NCBI RefSeq assembly: GCF_000485595.1
Contig: NW_014577345.1
Span: forward strand, 238,663 to 275,550
Length of the DNA: 36,888 nt
From: Priapulus caudatus
Taxonomy: Eukaryota; Priapulida; Priapulimorpha; Priapulimorphida; Priapulidae
Direction of reading: 5' to 3'
The notes under the pieces were generated by a model. The model was given only the letters and a program-made list of their open reading frames with translations, ran no database searches and was not told where the DNA came from. Both the position numbers and the translations under genes were made by a program. Position 1 is the first letter of the stretch; every line of letters starts with the position of its first letter. Below, one piece after another: positions 15,131-27,262 of the stretch.

Positions 15131-15158
<28 letters not shown>
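15131..15158. repeat. TA dinucleotide microsatellite
   Basis: Uninterrupted run of ta units. Confidence 0.9.
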
Positions 15159-15159
<1 letters not shown>

Positions 15160-15425
15160 GAGATATAATGCGTTATTTCGTGTTATTGCTATAATGCGGA
15201 AATGAATACGCTATGGTATAAACGTAAGCGTACACGACCGCGGATGTAGCCGCGTGTTCTACGTCCGTACCGGTCACCCGTCCAGCTTCGGTTTGGAGAC
15301 TTGTGGGCGCGGGCGAGCAGGCGCACGTGTGGTTATAGTACGTGCCACCGCGTGCCCCCCGCGTGCCACCGCTCACGCAACATAACCAGAGGAAATCTAC
15401 CGCCCACCTATAGCTAGCTGACACA

Positions 15426-15476
15426 CATCATGAATGACTATACACAGCTACTAGCTGTGTATAGTCATTCATGATG
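15426..15476. repeat. Perfect 25-bp palindrome with a one-base centre
   Basis: Arms 15426-15450 and 15452-15476 are exact inverse copies (catcatgaatgactatacac...). The spacer is a single C at 15451. Confidence 0.95.
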
Positions 15477-15544
15477 TCATCCATTCATATATTATCATTT
15501 GAATGTCCATTAAATATGACGTGTGCGCGCGTGCGTATGCGCTC

Positions 15545-15584
15545 CACTGAACTAGAACACAAACTATAGTGTTCTAGTTCAGTG
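15545..15584. repeat. Inverted repeat, 16-bp perfect arms, 8-bp loop
   Basis: cactgaactagaacac and gtgttctagttcagtg flank aaactata. Imperfect GC-rich (cgcgcgtgcg-like) inverse sequence extends the stem outward on both sides. Confidence 0.9.
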
Positions 15585-15991
15585 ATACGCGCACGTGTGC
15601 GCGTGCATGCGTAGGCGGCAGGCCTACGTAGGCCTACGTAAGTGCGCGCGTGAGTGAGTGCACGTGGTAATGCCTGATCTCTTTCTACGCCTTGTTTGAC
15701 TCAGAATATTTCCTTTTCTAGTTCCTCATGCGTGTAAATCGATATATATTCCAGAAAAAATTTTGATCGATAGACCTATATAGCTAGGACTACCATGGAA
15801 CTGCAGTTTCACGTGTCACACAGTTTTTATAATAAACACGTTTTGATTTCTTGAAGTTTTATTAAATATAAATAAATGAATAAATAAATAAAATATAATA
15901 TTTTCTCTTTGTATGTGCGCTGTCAAGACTTTGTTCTAGCTGGTTGGCATAGATATCTACTATATAATATATATATAATATATATCAAGAG

Positions 15992-16023
15992 TACATAATA
16001 GGAGATTAATCTCCTATTATGTA
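15992..16023. repeat. Perfect 32-bp palindrome within TA-rich DNA
   Basis: tacataataggagatt pairs with aatctcctattatgta without a spacer. Further inverse sequence (atatatcaaga / tcttgatatat) lies outside a 1-2 base mismatch. Confidence 0.95.
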
Positions 16024-16105
16024 CATCTTGATATATATATATAATATATATATATACTTATATATATATACAAATATTATATACAATATATAGATACATA
16101 TGGGC

Positions 16106-16167
16106 CGAATAGAAACAACCATAGCCATATCATATACATATAATGGCGCTATGGTTGTTTTTATTCG
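16106..16167. repeat. Inverted repeat, 20-bp arms with one mismatch
   Basis: cgaatagaaacaaccatagc (16106-16125) pairs with 16148-16167, with a 22-bp loop. The arms differ at one position. Confidence 0.9.
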
Positions 16168-16229
16168 TAAGCTCATAAACCCTAGTAATGCAGCAGAATA
16201 GCGCTAATCCGGGGGGCGGGCGAGTCTAT

Positions 16230-16633
16230 ATTCAAGCCGGTACGGAGATTACCGGTACGCATATACTTTCCTAAATAATATTGATAATCGGCTGCAGATC
16301 AATAAATCAAGTATTCACAGACGAGTAGGTAGCTAAGACATGTGTCTATAGGTATTTAGAATTTTAGAAATTTAATCATCTGTAATTCACTAGCTTCCGC
16401 ACGAATATATTTGGCATTTGCTAATATATTGACTAATCGTGCGTCAATAAACTCAATATTCACATATTCAAGCCGGTACGGGAGATCATTTGCATAATAT
16501 ATTCTAGATACCTATAATATATAGACACATGTCTTAGCTATACTTTCTGTGAATATTGAGTTTATTGACGCACGATTAGTCAATATATTAGCAAATATAT
16601 GCGTATCGTAATCTCTCGTACCGGCTTGAATAT
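16230..16633. mobile_element. Imperfect inverted-repeat element (about 400 bp) with a third internal copy
   Basis: The left arm (about 16230-16362) and right arm (about 16503-16633) are imperfect inverse copies starting tattcaagccggtac. They share tagctaagacatgtgtctat and, further in, the tattcaca segment. A third partial copy, about 16412-16490, lies between them and pairs even better with the right arm (ctaatatattgactaatcgt). No coding frame. Confidence 0.75.
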
Positions 16634-16852
16634 ATAGACACAATATAGATAAAATAAAAATAAAAATAAAAAACCCCAATCCGGAGTGACAAAACAAAAA
16701 CAGCTCCAATGCACCATGGGATGTGTTGCTGTCATGGCGGTGGCCGACTGGAAATTGTATTAAATTTGCGTGTATTTCACGGATTTACCGATCCGTATCA
16801 CCTAGAATAGATAACTTTTCACGAATCTAGATTGAAAAGATACTCAGAGATC

Positions 16853-19800
16853 ATGTCTACCCACAGCAAAAGAAAGCACATCAAGGCAGTTTCACAGAAA
16901 GTGAAGTTGTTTAGAGCAAACGAGCCTCTACTAAGCGTTTTCATGTGGGGCGTAAACCATACGGTTAGTGATTGCTTTTTGAGTGTCTTGTTCGAGAATT
17001 ATCTCACAGCAACTTGCGAAATGACATGTGCACTTTTTTTAAATACGCGTACAAAAGACCATATACTCGCATGCTAATTAAATACTGGTAAAAACGAATT
17101 TTTTTGTTCCTAGTCATTTAAAACACCCCATTCAAGTAGTGTTATAATCTGGATTCAACTGACAACTTTACAAAACTACAAACCTATTTCAATTTTAACA
17201 AGAGTTATATGGAAAATGCAGATTGCTATTGTAAACTACTTAGTTATTATGAATCGTAACCTAATTGGTTGTGTACATGCCTCTTATTCAGATAAGTGCC
17301 CTGAGTCATGTAAACATTCCAGTCATGTTGATGCCTGATGACTTCAAGGCATTCACAAAGACACGAGTGGATAATCACATGTTTAACAAGTAGGCCTATG
17401 CGTCACCCTAGCTCTAGTACTATAGTCCGCGTACAGTTGCCGCAGACCTGCCAGCACTTCCATAGCCAGCTGAATATCAATTCAGTAACATTAAATGCAG
17501 TTACTTTACCTATCTGTAGCTGATTGGAGCAAAGGAATTTGAGATAAACACTGGAAGTGAGTAATACTAATAGGGAAGTACGACATGCCAAAGGATGGAA
17601 AATTTGATGTTAATTTACTACCTTCGATCTACATGTGATTTATTATCATGTGTAACTCAGTGAACATGATTTCACAAGTTACTACAATCTCACCAATCGG
17701 CCTTCTCCCTTATAATTCTATACAAATTATTATATGTTATTCCCTCATAGGTAGACTAAGGCTAGTGAATTATCCTTATATTAGCATGTCACTTTCTTCT
17801 ATTACTCCTGATAACATATTAAACATGAAGCATCTAGTGAACAGTTTTTAATTTTTTTTACCATTTACTGCCTTCAAAGGGAAAACATGCCAAGTCACTT
17901 CAAGGTGAAGGAGTATTGCCCTATTGTGTTCCGAAACTTACGAGAGCGCTTTAGTGTGGACGACACGGATTACATGGTGAGATGTAATAACTTGCTTATA
18001 CAGGCTGTCAAAGTTTAATCTCTGATAGTCAGTTTGTTGGTTATATTGTTGGGTTTTAACTAATTTTTAATGACAGTTATGTCGGGGTTTTCCTTTGTTT
18101 ATATTAAAAATCTGTCATATTTATTTTTCAGAATTCGCTAACAAAATCGCAACCTGTTTTGGCTAAGTATCAAGGAAGGAGTGGAGGCAGAATTCTTATA
18201 TCCTATGATAATAAGTTTTTAATTACAACAAGTGGTCCAGAGGAAGTTGAGCAGATGCATCACATCTTGAAACAGTATCATCAGGTGCGTGTGTCTGAGA
18301 TAACACATGTATATTGCACGTAATTAGAACTGTGATATCCCTTAAGACGTTAGGTGAAAAGTTATACATGTATAGCATTACTTTCACACTCATTCAGTGT
18401 AGAAAGAAAAGTAGTATAAAATTTCCAAATGTGTATGGAAAAGTTATAAACGTGTAATCATGCATGAGAAAGATGTTATTTGAACAAGCCTCTTAATCAC
18501 TGCAAACATTCTTGACTATTTTATGATAAAATGAGATGACATATTTACAAACATTTTCCTTCCGGTCCGGTACACGCGATATAATATTGCATTTGTCGAT
18601 TGTTAGGAATCGTAAAATTGTGCAATGACTTTTGTGTTCATCTTGTTTGACAGCATATAGTTGAGAATCATGGCCAGACGTTGCTACCACAGTATATGGG
18701 CATGTACAGGCTAACTGTGGAGGGAGGAGAGACCTATCTCATTATCAGCAAGAATGTCCTGAGCAAGAATTTACCAATACATAAAGTCTATGACCTAAAG
18801 GGATCGACAATCGACAGACAAGCTAGTGAAAAGGAAAAGGTTCGAGTACAAGTTTTAATTTCTATGCTAAATATTAAAAGTACGCTCTATTATGATAAAT
18901 TTGAATGGAACTTGCCGGATATGATAATATCTTTTTTTACTCAGCATAGACTTAGTTATGATTATTGAGCCATATTTATGTACTATGTATTGTTGAGAAT
19001 ATATACCAAATCTGTTACTAATATGCCTAGTTTCAAAGTTTTCTTCATTTAATTCATAGGCAAAAGACCTTCCAGCGTATAAGGACAATGACTTTGTGGA
19101 AGAAGGTGTGAAACTGATCGTTGGTCCTGAAGCCAAGGAGAAGTTCATGGAAAAGTTGACCAGAGATGTTGGGGTGAGAAAATGTTACACTGTACCCTTA
19201 AATAAAATTGATTTGTAAGGAAAGTGATAAGTAAGTAAGAGTATTGTACAAAATGACTGAAAACAGGCCTATATGAAATGGAAACATAGAAGCTTTGTTA
19301 CGTAACCGAGCAGGATATGTGATAACGATTGACCCAGTGAAGTAAAAAGTAATTTGTTTGTCAAAGTAGTCGTTAGACACTGGGGCATGGTCTGAAATTT
19401 AACATTAATTGCTTTCTGCACGTTAAGTATCATGCTATATATAGTAGGATATTAATCTCACTTCTTGATGTTAATAATATGATTGTAATGTTATGACTGG
19501 ACACCAGGTGTGTAACAAACTGTTTACTTATGATATCACATTATAGTTTTTGACAAATCTCCACTTGATGGACTACTCCTTACTCGTTGGAATTCACGAC
19601 TGCCAGACGGGACGTGATGCGGCAGACGCATTGCAGGTGTGTTTAGATTGTTGATGAATGTCAAACCGTCATGTTCACTATAGCAGTTACATAATGTATT
19701 AATTTAGCTTTTCTAGTCGGGAGCATGCTTCGTACTAATTGTCTTCGTATATATGTAGCTTGATTGCTATACATTCTGGAATTAAAAAAAGAAAAATACT

Positions 19801-20626
19801 GCCACAGGAGGAATACGAGAATGAGAATGGTACGGATGCCGAGGGCTCGGAATCTGACAACGGAGGACAGAAGCCAACTCCGCCCGGTACCCCTAGTCCA
19901 AAGACTGCCGTAGAGGTAGCACCCTTCGACTTTGACCTTGAGTTTCATCCAGAGGAAGATATCTATGGAATTCCCGGCACCGAGGAGGAAGGTAAGAGCG
20001 AGCGATATCGATGGGGTGTATGTCGGCCATCGGTAGAGGCGATGGCAACCTTCTTTGTCGTAGTGTAGGATGTTTGTTTTTCATTGGTGTAGATCACCTG
20101 GCATTACGTTGAGATTGGCAGGCTGCACTAACCAATGTATTCAGACTGTATGTTCTAATAATAGCAAGTCAGGGGCCCATTGTCAGAAACAAAATTAGTC
20201 TTAACATTGGTCTCAACATTGACTTTATCTCGTAGTCAGACTGCTGTACACTGCGTATGAGAAACTCATAACTTGACGATGTTTCTGTCGACAGTATATG
20301 AGAAAAGGTTGATGTTAAGACTAATTTCTGTTTCTGGCAACGGGCTCCAGGTGTGCCTTGTCCATTCCTCTATACTGCACTCTGCGCTCGGGATTCTTGC
20401 TTATAACAACGTCGACAATGTTCTTGTGATTTTTCTCGCAGACGGCAACCGCAAGGAGGTCTACTATCTGGCGCTGATACAGGTTCTGACCGAGTACAAT
20501 GCCCAGAAGCGTACCGCCCACGCGATGAAGACGGTCAAGCACGGCACGAGGGCCGACATCTCAACGGTAGGACCTGAACAGTTCTCCCGCCGCCTTCTCG
20601 ACTTTGTAGCAAAGGTCATAGAATGA
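16853..20626 (+). CDS. PIP4K2: Phosphatidylinositol 5-phosphate 4-kinase (type II PIPK) homologue, 9 exons, 405 aa; two catalytic residues replaced
   Basis: Exons: 16853-16963, 17292-17389, 17880-17976, 18132-18284, 18654-18839, 19060-19173, 19547-19636, 19808-19991, 20442-20626. All introns are GT-AG, and the 405-codon product matches the family length (human PIP4K2A 406). Conserved blocks include [87 protein letters not shown], an acidic insert (about 284-315), and [10 protein letters not shown] with [10 protein letters not shown] in the activation-loop region. The family phosphorylates PI5P to PI(4,5)P2. Asp262 of MDYSLL is present. However, the ATP-binding Lys position is Thr134 (FLITTS for family YIIKTI), and the metal-binding Asp of IID is Gln358 (LIQVLTEYN). 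The protein may be catalytically weak or dead. The donor after exon 5 (gttcga) is non-canonical beyond GT, but the join is forced by homology. Confidence 0.95.
20172..20349. mobile_element. Short MITE-like inverted-repeat element in intron 8 of the PIP4K homologue
   Basis: The left end (ggggcccattgtcagaaac, then aaaattagtcttaacat) is inverse to the right end (atgttaagactaatttc, tttctggcaacgggctcc), about 36 bp with some mismatches. The length is about 178 bp. No clear target duplication was seen. Confidence 0.7.
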
Positions 20627-21249
20627 TGGCTGGACGTGGATGAAGGGACGAGAGGGGGTGGCGCAGCGTGTAGGCTCAAGGCTTGTGGCTAAGGCGCATG
20701 CGTGTAGACATTCCTGCAGGGGGTTCGGTTAGTGTTGTGACCCGCTCGCATTTAACACGATTGCAGGGCTAGGAACTTACAGGAAGGAATGTTTGGAAAT
20801 AGTATGTGTGATTTTTTGTCCACCACTGCGCGTATCTATTATGCTGTATTTAGTGTACATGTTTCGATTTTCATTCGTGTGAACATAGATCTTACTTGCA
20901 TTTAACTGACGACGTGTGCTACGTGTACTAATGATAACTATTTGCTAACTACCTCACGATTAGACCCGACTGTCTAACGTGTGACTTGAGTGTAGCAGTT
21001 TACGCTTTCCCAGTGGTAACCCAGAATGGGTTCTTCCTGAAAGCAGTGTGTGAGTTGTCGACATTGAATAGTTTAAGTATGTACATAAATGTTATTAGTG
21101 TTTATATTTTCTGTTAAAGGTGGTTTTAATGTGTGATTTCTGTGGCGTAACTGTTATGTGTATTCGTGGCAAGTGGTCTATATTTTATTGTTATTCTATC
21201 CGTTTTGTAGACTCCGTGCGTCAATTAAGTGAATTGTGATTTCCTTTTT

Positions 21250-21700
21250 AGCTCATCTGACATAGTCAGATGCAGCTTGTAGAATCGCTTGATCGTCCGT
21301 CCGTCCGGTCGTCCGGCCGTCCGGCCGTCCGTCAACAGTTGGGCACAAATCTTAACCGCTCGACGTACGGTCACGATATTCGGGTCGTTGGGGGGGATCG
21401 TCAAAACGAGTTGGGATGTCGAAGCTGGGGGTCAAAGGTCAAAGGTCAAGAGGTGTAAAAGAAGGGGGAACATTCACTCCTTAACTTAAGGTATAGGGAA
21501 GAAATGCAGAATTGCGGCACAAATCTAAACGGCTCGACCTAGGCTCGTGATAGTCGGTGTATAGCATCATGGTAGGAAAAGCCATCACTGTGCCGAAATT
21601 GGAGGTCACAGGTCAAAGGTCAATGGAGCACAGGGCAGATTTTAGACATTTTCTGATGACATGGTCTGACGGAGCGATTGGAAAACTTTTTTGTTTCAGC
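21250..21700. repeat. Dispersed repeat fragment with hairpin start and GTCC tract
   Basis: It begins near a catctgac/gtcagatg hairpin (about 21255-21273), followed by gtccgtccgtccgg units and ggtcaaaggtcaa motifs. A second half (about 21505-21620) repeats the pattern 'gcacaaatctaa.cggctcgac'. It looks like part of a dispersed invertebrate repeat, but I cannot assign a family. Confidence 0.5.
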
Positions 21701-22951
21701 GGTGACCTATCATTTTTATGGCTTTATTGAAAGGACCATGAAATCTGCTTTCCACTGACGTGCGAAGAGTAAGTGTCTGATAACCTTTTGACCCTCAAGA
21801 GGAGGGTTAAACATGGATTTGTTGACTGTCTGTTAGAAAGAATTTGACTGCCGGGTTTGCTAGTAGAATCTATACATGCCTGGATGTATGAGGCTACAAT
21901 GTCACAGTGAAATTTCAAAAGCTAAATTTGGTTAAAGAAGGTTTATGCTCCTTAAATCGTATAATTTATATGGCATTCTGTAGTGTCAGTATGTTACATG
22001 TAACGTATGCCACTGCCAGTGGCTACTGCCAGTGCATGTGTTGTGGTACTGTGGAGTTTTTGCCTTAATTGGTTGCAGGTGGCAGCTCTCTATTGCGCAG
22101 CCTGTAGGCTTGCGTAGGTAAATGGATGAGTGCTTACCTATTCTGTCTTGCAGATAGTTGTTGCTACTACATATGATGGGAGCTTCCATCTTTAATCTGA
22201 AGACACTTAAACGTACGCGCCATCTCGTGGCAACTTTCATAACGATCCCAACGAACATTCTTTTGAGAAGGTTCCTGATACCATCCCTGTGCATTCCACT
22301 GTTTCGGCGTGTATGTGAACACATTTGGGACTAACAGGGTTTACTAGAATCCCACCACTCCACCACAGAGTCACCGCAGTAGACGTTAGATGAGCGCTGT
22401 CGCTATGCGGCACTTGTTTTGTTTAAACTGACAGTTTCCATTTCATTATTATGAATTATAGGTAATTCATGTTACAACTGGCCTGAATCCGACTTAATGC
22501 TATCTTAAGTCTTAAGAATATGACGGTAACTAAGTAAAGACTCTAATGTTGTACGTGAGAGAGAGAAATGAATAACCTTGTGATTTTTTCGTGAGGTTGG
22601 TGTGCAGTAATTATAAGAGTAACAACAAGGTGGAATATCATTCTTGTTTCTGATTGCTAGGCAGAGATTATGGTGACAAGTATTTCTTCTCGCGACATTG
22701 CATTCCTTCTCCTATTTTGTTTCTTAAATATATACATATACGTTGTGTTTAATAGTAATCATTGTATATAAGTATTGTTGCTGTTGTGATTTGTATGTTA
22801 TTGGATCAAAATTGGATAGCTGTGATGTTTGTGCAAGGTAATGTATAAGCGGTGATCATAATATAAGGTCTTGCGTGTCCTTATTTTATTTTGAGTGTCG
22901 ATTTATTGATGTAAAACAGCATGGAGGTTTTGCAAGTTAAAGTACTTTTCC

Positions 22952-22957
22952 AATAAA
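22952..22957 (+). terminator. Candidate distal polyadenylation signal for the PIP4K homologue
   Basis: The hexamer aataaa is the first clear one I noticed after the stop codon at 20626. It would imply a 3' UTR of about 2.3 kb containing a dispersed repeat; an unnoticed or variant signal nearer the stop is possible. Confidence 0.3.
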
Positions 22958-24024
22958 GTCGGTTTTTAAAACCGATACATATTTCATGCTGATAATAAAT
23001 ATGCTATGGTTTAATCATAATTCACTTGTCTAGTTGTATAGATCTCTTGTCAGATATATCGACAATAGATTTAATAGTACAAATACCAGGCCTGAATCAG
23101 ATTAATATTATAATAAAAATGGCTCAAGATTAATTTTATGGAAAATAATAATTTTTACAGGATTTAGCTAATAAACCAGATGTAACATATAAAATGGATT
23201 TAATAGCAAAATATATATATATACACAATTTCAGTTTAACAATCAACATAGTATATACCCATAGTATATAGTAGGTACTGAAAAATAACATTTCGAACGT
23301 TATAAAGGACCCACTTCTTTGGACTGCAAAATACTGATGGTGACAAGTCATGTCTAGCCTTTTTCCAAACATCCATCCATACTGGAGTTTGTACAAAGAT
23401 TTAATGTACAAGGACTTACTGATATACATAGACAGGTTGAAGCTATTTGACTCGATTATCACCTATGGACTTACTTTGCAAGCCAGTGACTGTCACTTGA
23501 TTTTTATCCTGGAATTTGCTAGACACATTCTATGAAAAATAAATTTCCTGTCTTCCAGGCAAGTGGTACTCTGTACACAACACAGACTAATGTGTTATTA
23601 AATGAAATATTTATCACATGATATCTATAGCCTTTTAAACTTTAATAGTTAAATATACTACCAGGAGAGAATGAAAATAAACTGTTTATATTCTCTCCTG
23701 ATACAACAATCAACTCCTTAAACAAACAATGGCATAATCCAATGCAATGATATCCTTTGAACAAACTGGAAGACCTCACCCATATCTGACAACTGACACA
23801 GTCTGGGAAATCACCTTCATAACCTCATAAATATATTACAATTAATTTATGCATAACAAACTTGTCAACTGTATTCACTCCCTGGCAAATTAAGCACAAC
23901 CAGCCCAAAGTGGCATATTCCGTACATAGCTGAGAAAGAAAAGTTAACTTGAGTTTCTCATGGGTAAACATCTTACTCTAGGAGTTAATTTTATTGCTTT
24001 TATTTGACACCGTTCTTCCGTGCT

Positions 24025-27000
24025 TCAAGCGAAGAAGCTCCAGACGTGGAATGCGATCACAGGTGTGACGAGGGCTGTTAAGAGCGAGGAGAGTAGATTT
24101 ACGCTGTGATTGTCCAGCAGGGGGCATCCACTGACGTGATGCACACTGTCACCAGGGCGCTCCACCATACATTGCCGCACCGTGCAGTAACCTAGAAAAG
24201 AGCGACACAGTTACAATATCACCTGAGGGATTGAAGATTTGATGCATCATAATAATACTTCAGCACTGGCTTTGCACGTGTAGAAAATTGCCTTGTAGCT
24301 GGATTTAGATTTTTCTCGTTAAAATTTGCTACAGACACCACTGAAAATCACACGACGATGCCTTGATATCAGTAATTAGTGATAAAAGTAAACGAATATA
24401 TTCGCGATGTGCACGTTATCTGTCTGTATCTCTGCCTGAGCACACGTCCGTCTAGCCAACTGTCAAAAATAGCCATACAAACCTAAATCCTGAAATTAAT
24501 GACAGCACGTCCGAACGACCGCGTACCACATGCCAACGTCTCACGACAGTAACCTCAACGCTAATAGAGAAAACGACAACCGGACGCAGGTTGGACAGAA
24601 AGTCGACCTGTCCAAGTTCCAAATTCCAGACCGAGTTCCAGTCGCATGAAATCAACACGATATGACCGCATACCATTTCGTAATTAACAACAACGGTAAC
24701 CTCAAGCCTTAGAAAATGATAATCAGACTCGGGTTTGACAAACGCGATCCGCGCGGCCCGGCAGCCGCGCCCTCACCCGAGAACTGGCACGTCGCTCCCA
24801 GCAGGGAGTCGATGACGGAGCCGAGCAGACCGGCGATGGTGCCGACGATGAGGAGCGGCCATTGCGGACAGCTCGCCGCCACCAGGTCGCGCGGCAGCAT
24901 GAGCAGCTCCGCCGCGTAGTAGCCGACCGCGACGATGAATCCTCCCAGCGCGCTCGCCAGCAGCCCGACGACGGACACCGCTCCGTTCGTTCCTGCAGCA
25001 GACAGCGCAGCGCCCCCTGACGACCAACTATTCGCTGTTTGACGGCTAGCCGAACAAATGCCATTTCTTACAGTTTTTTACTGTCGGTTAGCTGTTATTT
25101 ATCTATGAGATGATATATCATGTCCGCACGGAAATGTCTTAACCATAAATTTAGAGAGACATTGCAAATATCTATTCCTGTTTTTACGAATCAACTGACA
25201 GCTTCAGCTAGAAAATTAGTATCACCAGTTTCTGTTTTTTTCCAGCATAATATGCCTATCAAAAAACTTAAATTCTAGACATGAAGTTTTGAATGCGATT
25301 AATGACTGCTATGTGTCAAAATTAACGTCATTAAATTCATACAGGGAACAGACGAACGGTACCTGTAGGGACACATTCGAGTGTCGTTATGAGCCGGGGA
25401 TGTGAGTTGCCAATGACGGTTCCTAATTCGGATGCCAGAGTGTCGCCACAGCAACATGCCAGTGCTCCCAGCACACCGACTGATAGCCAGGACGCATTGT
25501 AATCATGAGCAAAATCAATGATGGTCTCACTGCAGCCATGATCAATGATGTATAGAATTGCGAGTTCGGTAGCCACTCCACCGTTACATATAACTTGAAC
25601 CCAGTCTCTTTGTCCACCTGAAATTACAGTGAAAGTGCAAATTCTACGTTCTGCAATGCTTACTTGATATTATCTTGAAAAAATAGTTAAACATTTATTA
25701 AGTATAATTGATATAGTGTCACTCGGGGTTATGACAGAAAATGATACCTGATCCAACTGATGATTTATGGATATGTGCATCTTTCTGACATTTAGAATGA
25801 CAGTTAGCAATGAAATTAATAGAATTTTGGTTCTTTACTACTAATGATATTATCTAACTGCATTTATAAAATTCAATAAAAAATTCAATGAGGGCAAGTT
25901 AGAGCTGATTGATTCCATGTCTACGACCACAGCTAGATGCATGATATGTACTGATCTCTGTATGTAATGATCTGTGTAAGCTGCCAGGATTCACTAAGTA
26001 AGTCACTCATGACTCGACAGACCATGCTAGTAGGAAACAAATCGGTTACAGGCTGAACGAGATGTAAAATTCGCATGGTTTTCAAACAGAAAAGTTCTGT
26101 AGCGAGATGCTAAGGATTGATTGCACATCCATGACCATTCATCTTGCCTCGCAATGACCTATCTGTTTCTGGGATTCATATTCACCTTCCTTGAAGGCAT
26201 CATCCATTCTGCGCTTGCGTGCCGACCTGAATACTGTCGCTCGTGATCCGACCAAAAAGAATACCGCCATCGACACGAAGAAGCAGAAGCTGCTTATCAT
26301 CATGACTATGCCAACCAGCAAACCTGTAATGAAATACTTGGGGTCAAAGTCTGAAAATTTATTGCAGATACACTTCAGTGGATGCACCTATTAGGATAGA
26401 TGTAGAGAAAATTGGGGAGCTATGTATAGAGCTGGCACGAGATGTCCTTATAAAGTTATATAGTATAATTATTTTCTACTGGCTCACTGAAAACCTTTAA
26501 TTAATTTCACCTAATTTTGCAGTTTTAATTTTATACTTTAGTTAAATGTACCTGCAATAACGCCGCTCTTTGACAGGCTCCCTCGCTGCATTGCACGCAC
26601 GACAAACAGTAATGGCACTAAAGCAGACATCAACCATCTGATCGGCGAGATAGGCTTCCAATCACCTGATTAAACATAAATTGCACCACTGACTCAAGCT
26701 TACAACTGTCAAGCTGTACTCAAGCTGTCACAACTGTCTTCTCGTTGTCATGTAGGGAAGCAGCATCTGTCCGAAATTTTTTATGGTGGCTCTAGTGTTC
26801 CTGTTTCCATGTTCACCTTGATATTATAGTACATTAAAAAAGTCAATACCTATATAAATATAAAGTAAAAAAAACCTTTTTAGCAATTTTTTCCAATAAA
26901 AATATACCGTATGTAACAGGATTTTCCCAATATGCAGGTTGATTTCCCAACCTGCAGATGCGCTTATATTCTTAGTTTGTGCAAGATTCCACGTCTGGGT

Positions 27001-27262
27001 ACAGTCAATATATGCACTAATCATTACACCGTACTACTAGTACAAGTAAGACACAACAACAACACACTAAGTTTGTTCATTAATGACATTATTTGTTGTA
27101 AGGAAATGATTGATAATTAACTAATAACTTACTTGCCGGTCCATAGTACGTATCAAAAGCCGTATTTAAAACCCAACACCCAAGTGAAAGTGGCATTATC
27201 ATTGTAAGCAGTGCGGCCAAGAAAATTCCCTTAATATTTTCACTCGGTTGAACCATCATCAT
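24025..27262 (-). CDS. TMEM19: Transmembrane protein 19 (TMEM19), 6 exons, 339 aa
   Basis: Minus-strand exons: 27262-27133, 26665-26552, 26323-26186, 25617-25363, 24992-24777, 24191-24025. All introns are GT-AG in phase 1, so the frame is unbroken; human TMEM19 has 336 aa. The start has three ATGs in a row (MMMVQPSENI) with an in-frame stop upstream; the first is used here. Family blocks seen in order: hydrophobic N-terminal helix, SPIRWLMSALVPLL, GLLVGIVMMISSFCFF, basic KEGGQRDWVQVICNG, ASWLSVGVLGALAC, CGDTLASELG, HPRLITTLECVPTGTNGAVS, PQWPLLIVGTIAGLLGSVID, LLGATCQ, then SGCPLLDNHSVNLLSSLLTA. It is a polytopic membrane protein of the DUF92 family. Plant relatives include the VTE6 phytyl-phosphate kinase, but no enzymatic role is established for animal TMEM19. 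Exon 5 is much more GC-rich than its surroundings. Confidence 0.95.

Larger units (their letters stand above)
12955..16852. other. Intergenic region between the IL-17-like gene and the PIP4K homologue; repeats only
   Basis: The starts of the two divergent genes are 3.9 kb apart. In between are a candidate element with an N gap (13796-13930), a GC-rich tandem repeat (14555-14795), a TA run (15131-15158) and a cluster of palindromes (15426-16633). Small open frames here have no recognisable similarity and no splice context, so none is called. Confidence 0.7.
20627..24024. other. Region between the convergent PIP4K homologue and TMEM19; no gene recognised
   Basis: It holds the 3' UTRs of both genes, a dispersed repeat (21250-21700), a short fragment shared with 8126-8160 (22391-22423), and a small stem-loop (23662-23700, 11-bp arms). 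The open frames here are short and without family features. Confidence 0.6.

Noticed and set aside
24723-25064. Other frames over the GC-rich 24.7-25.0 kb stretch
   Set aside because: Shadows of TMEM19 exon 5, whose frame is fixed by homology and phase-1 junctions.
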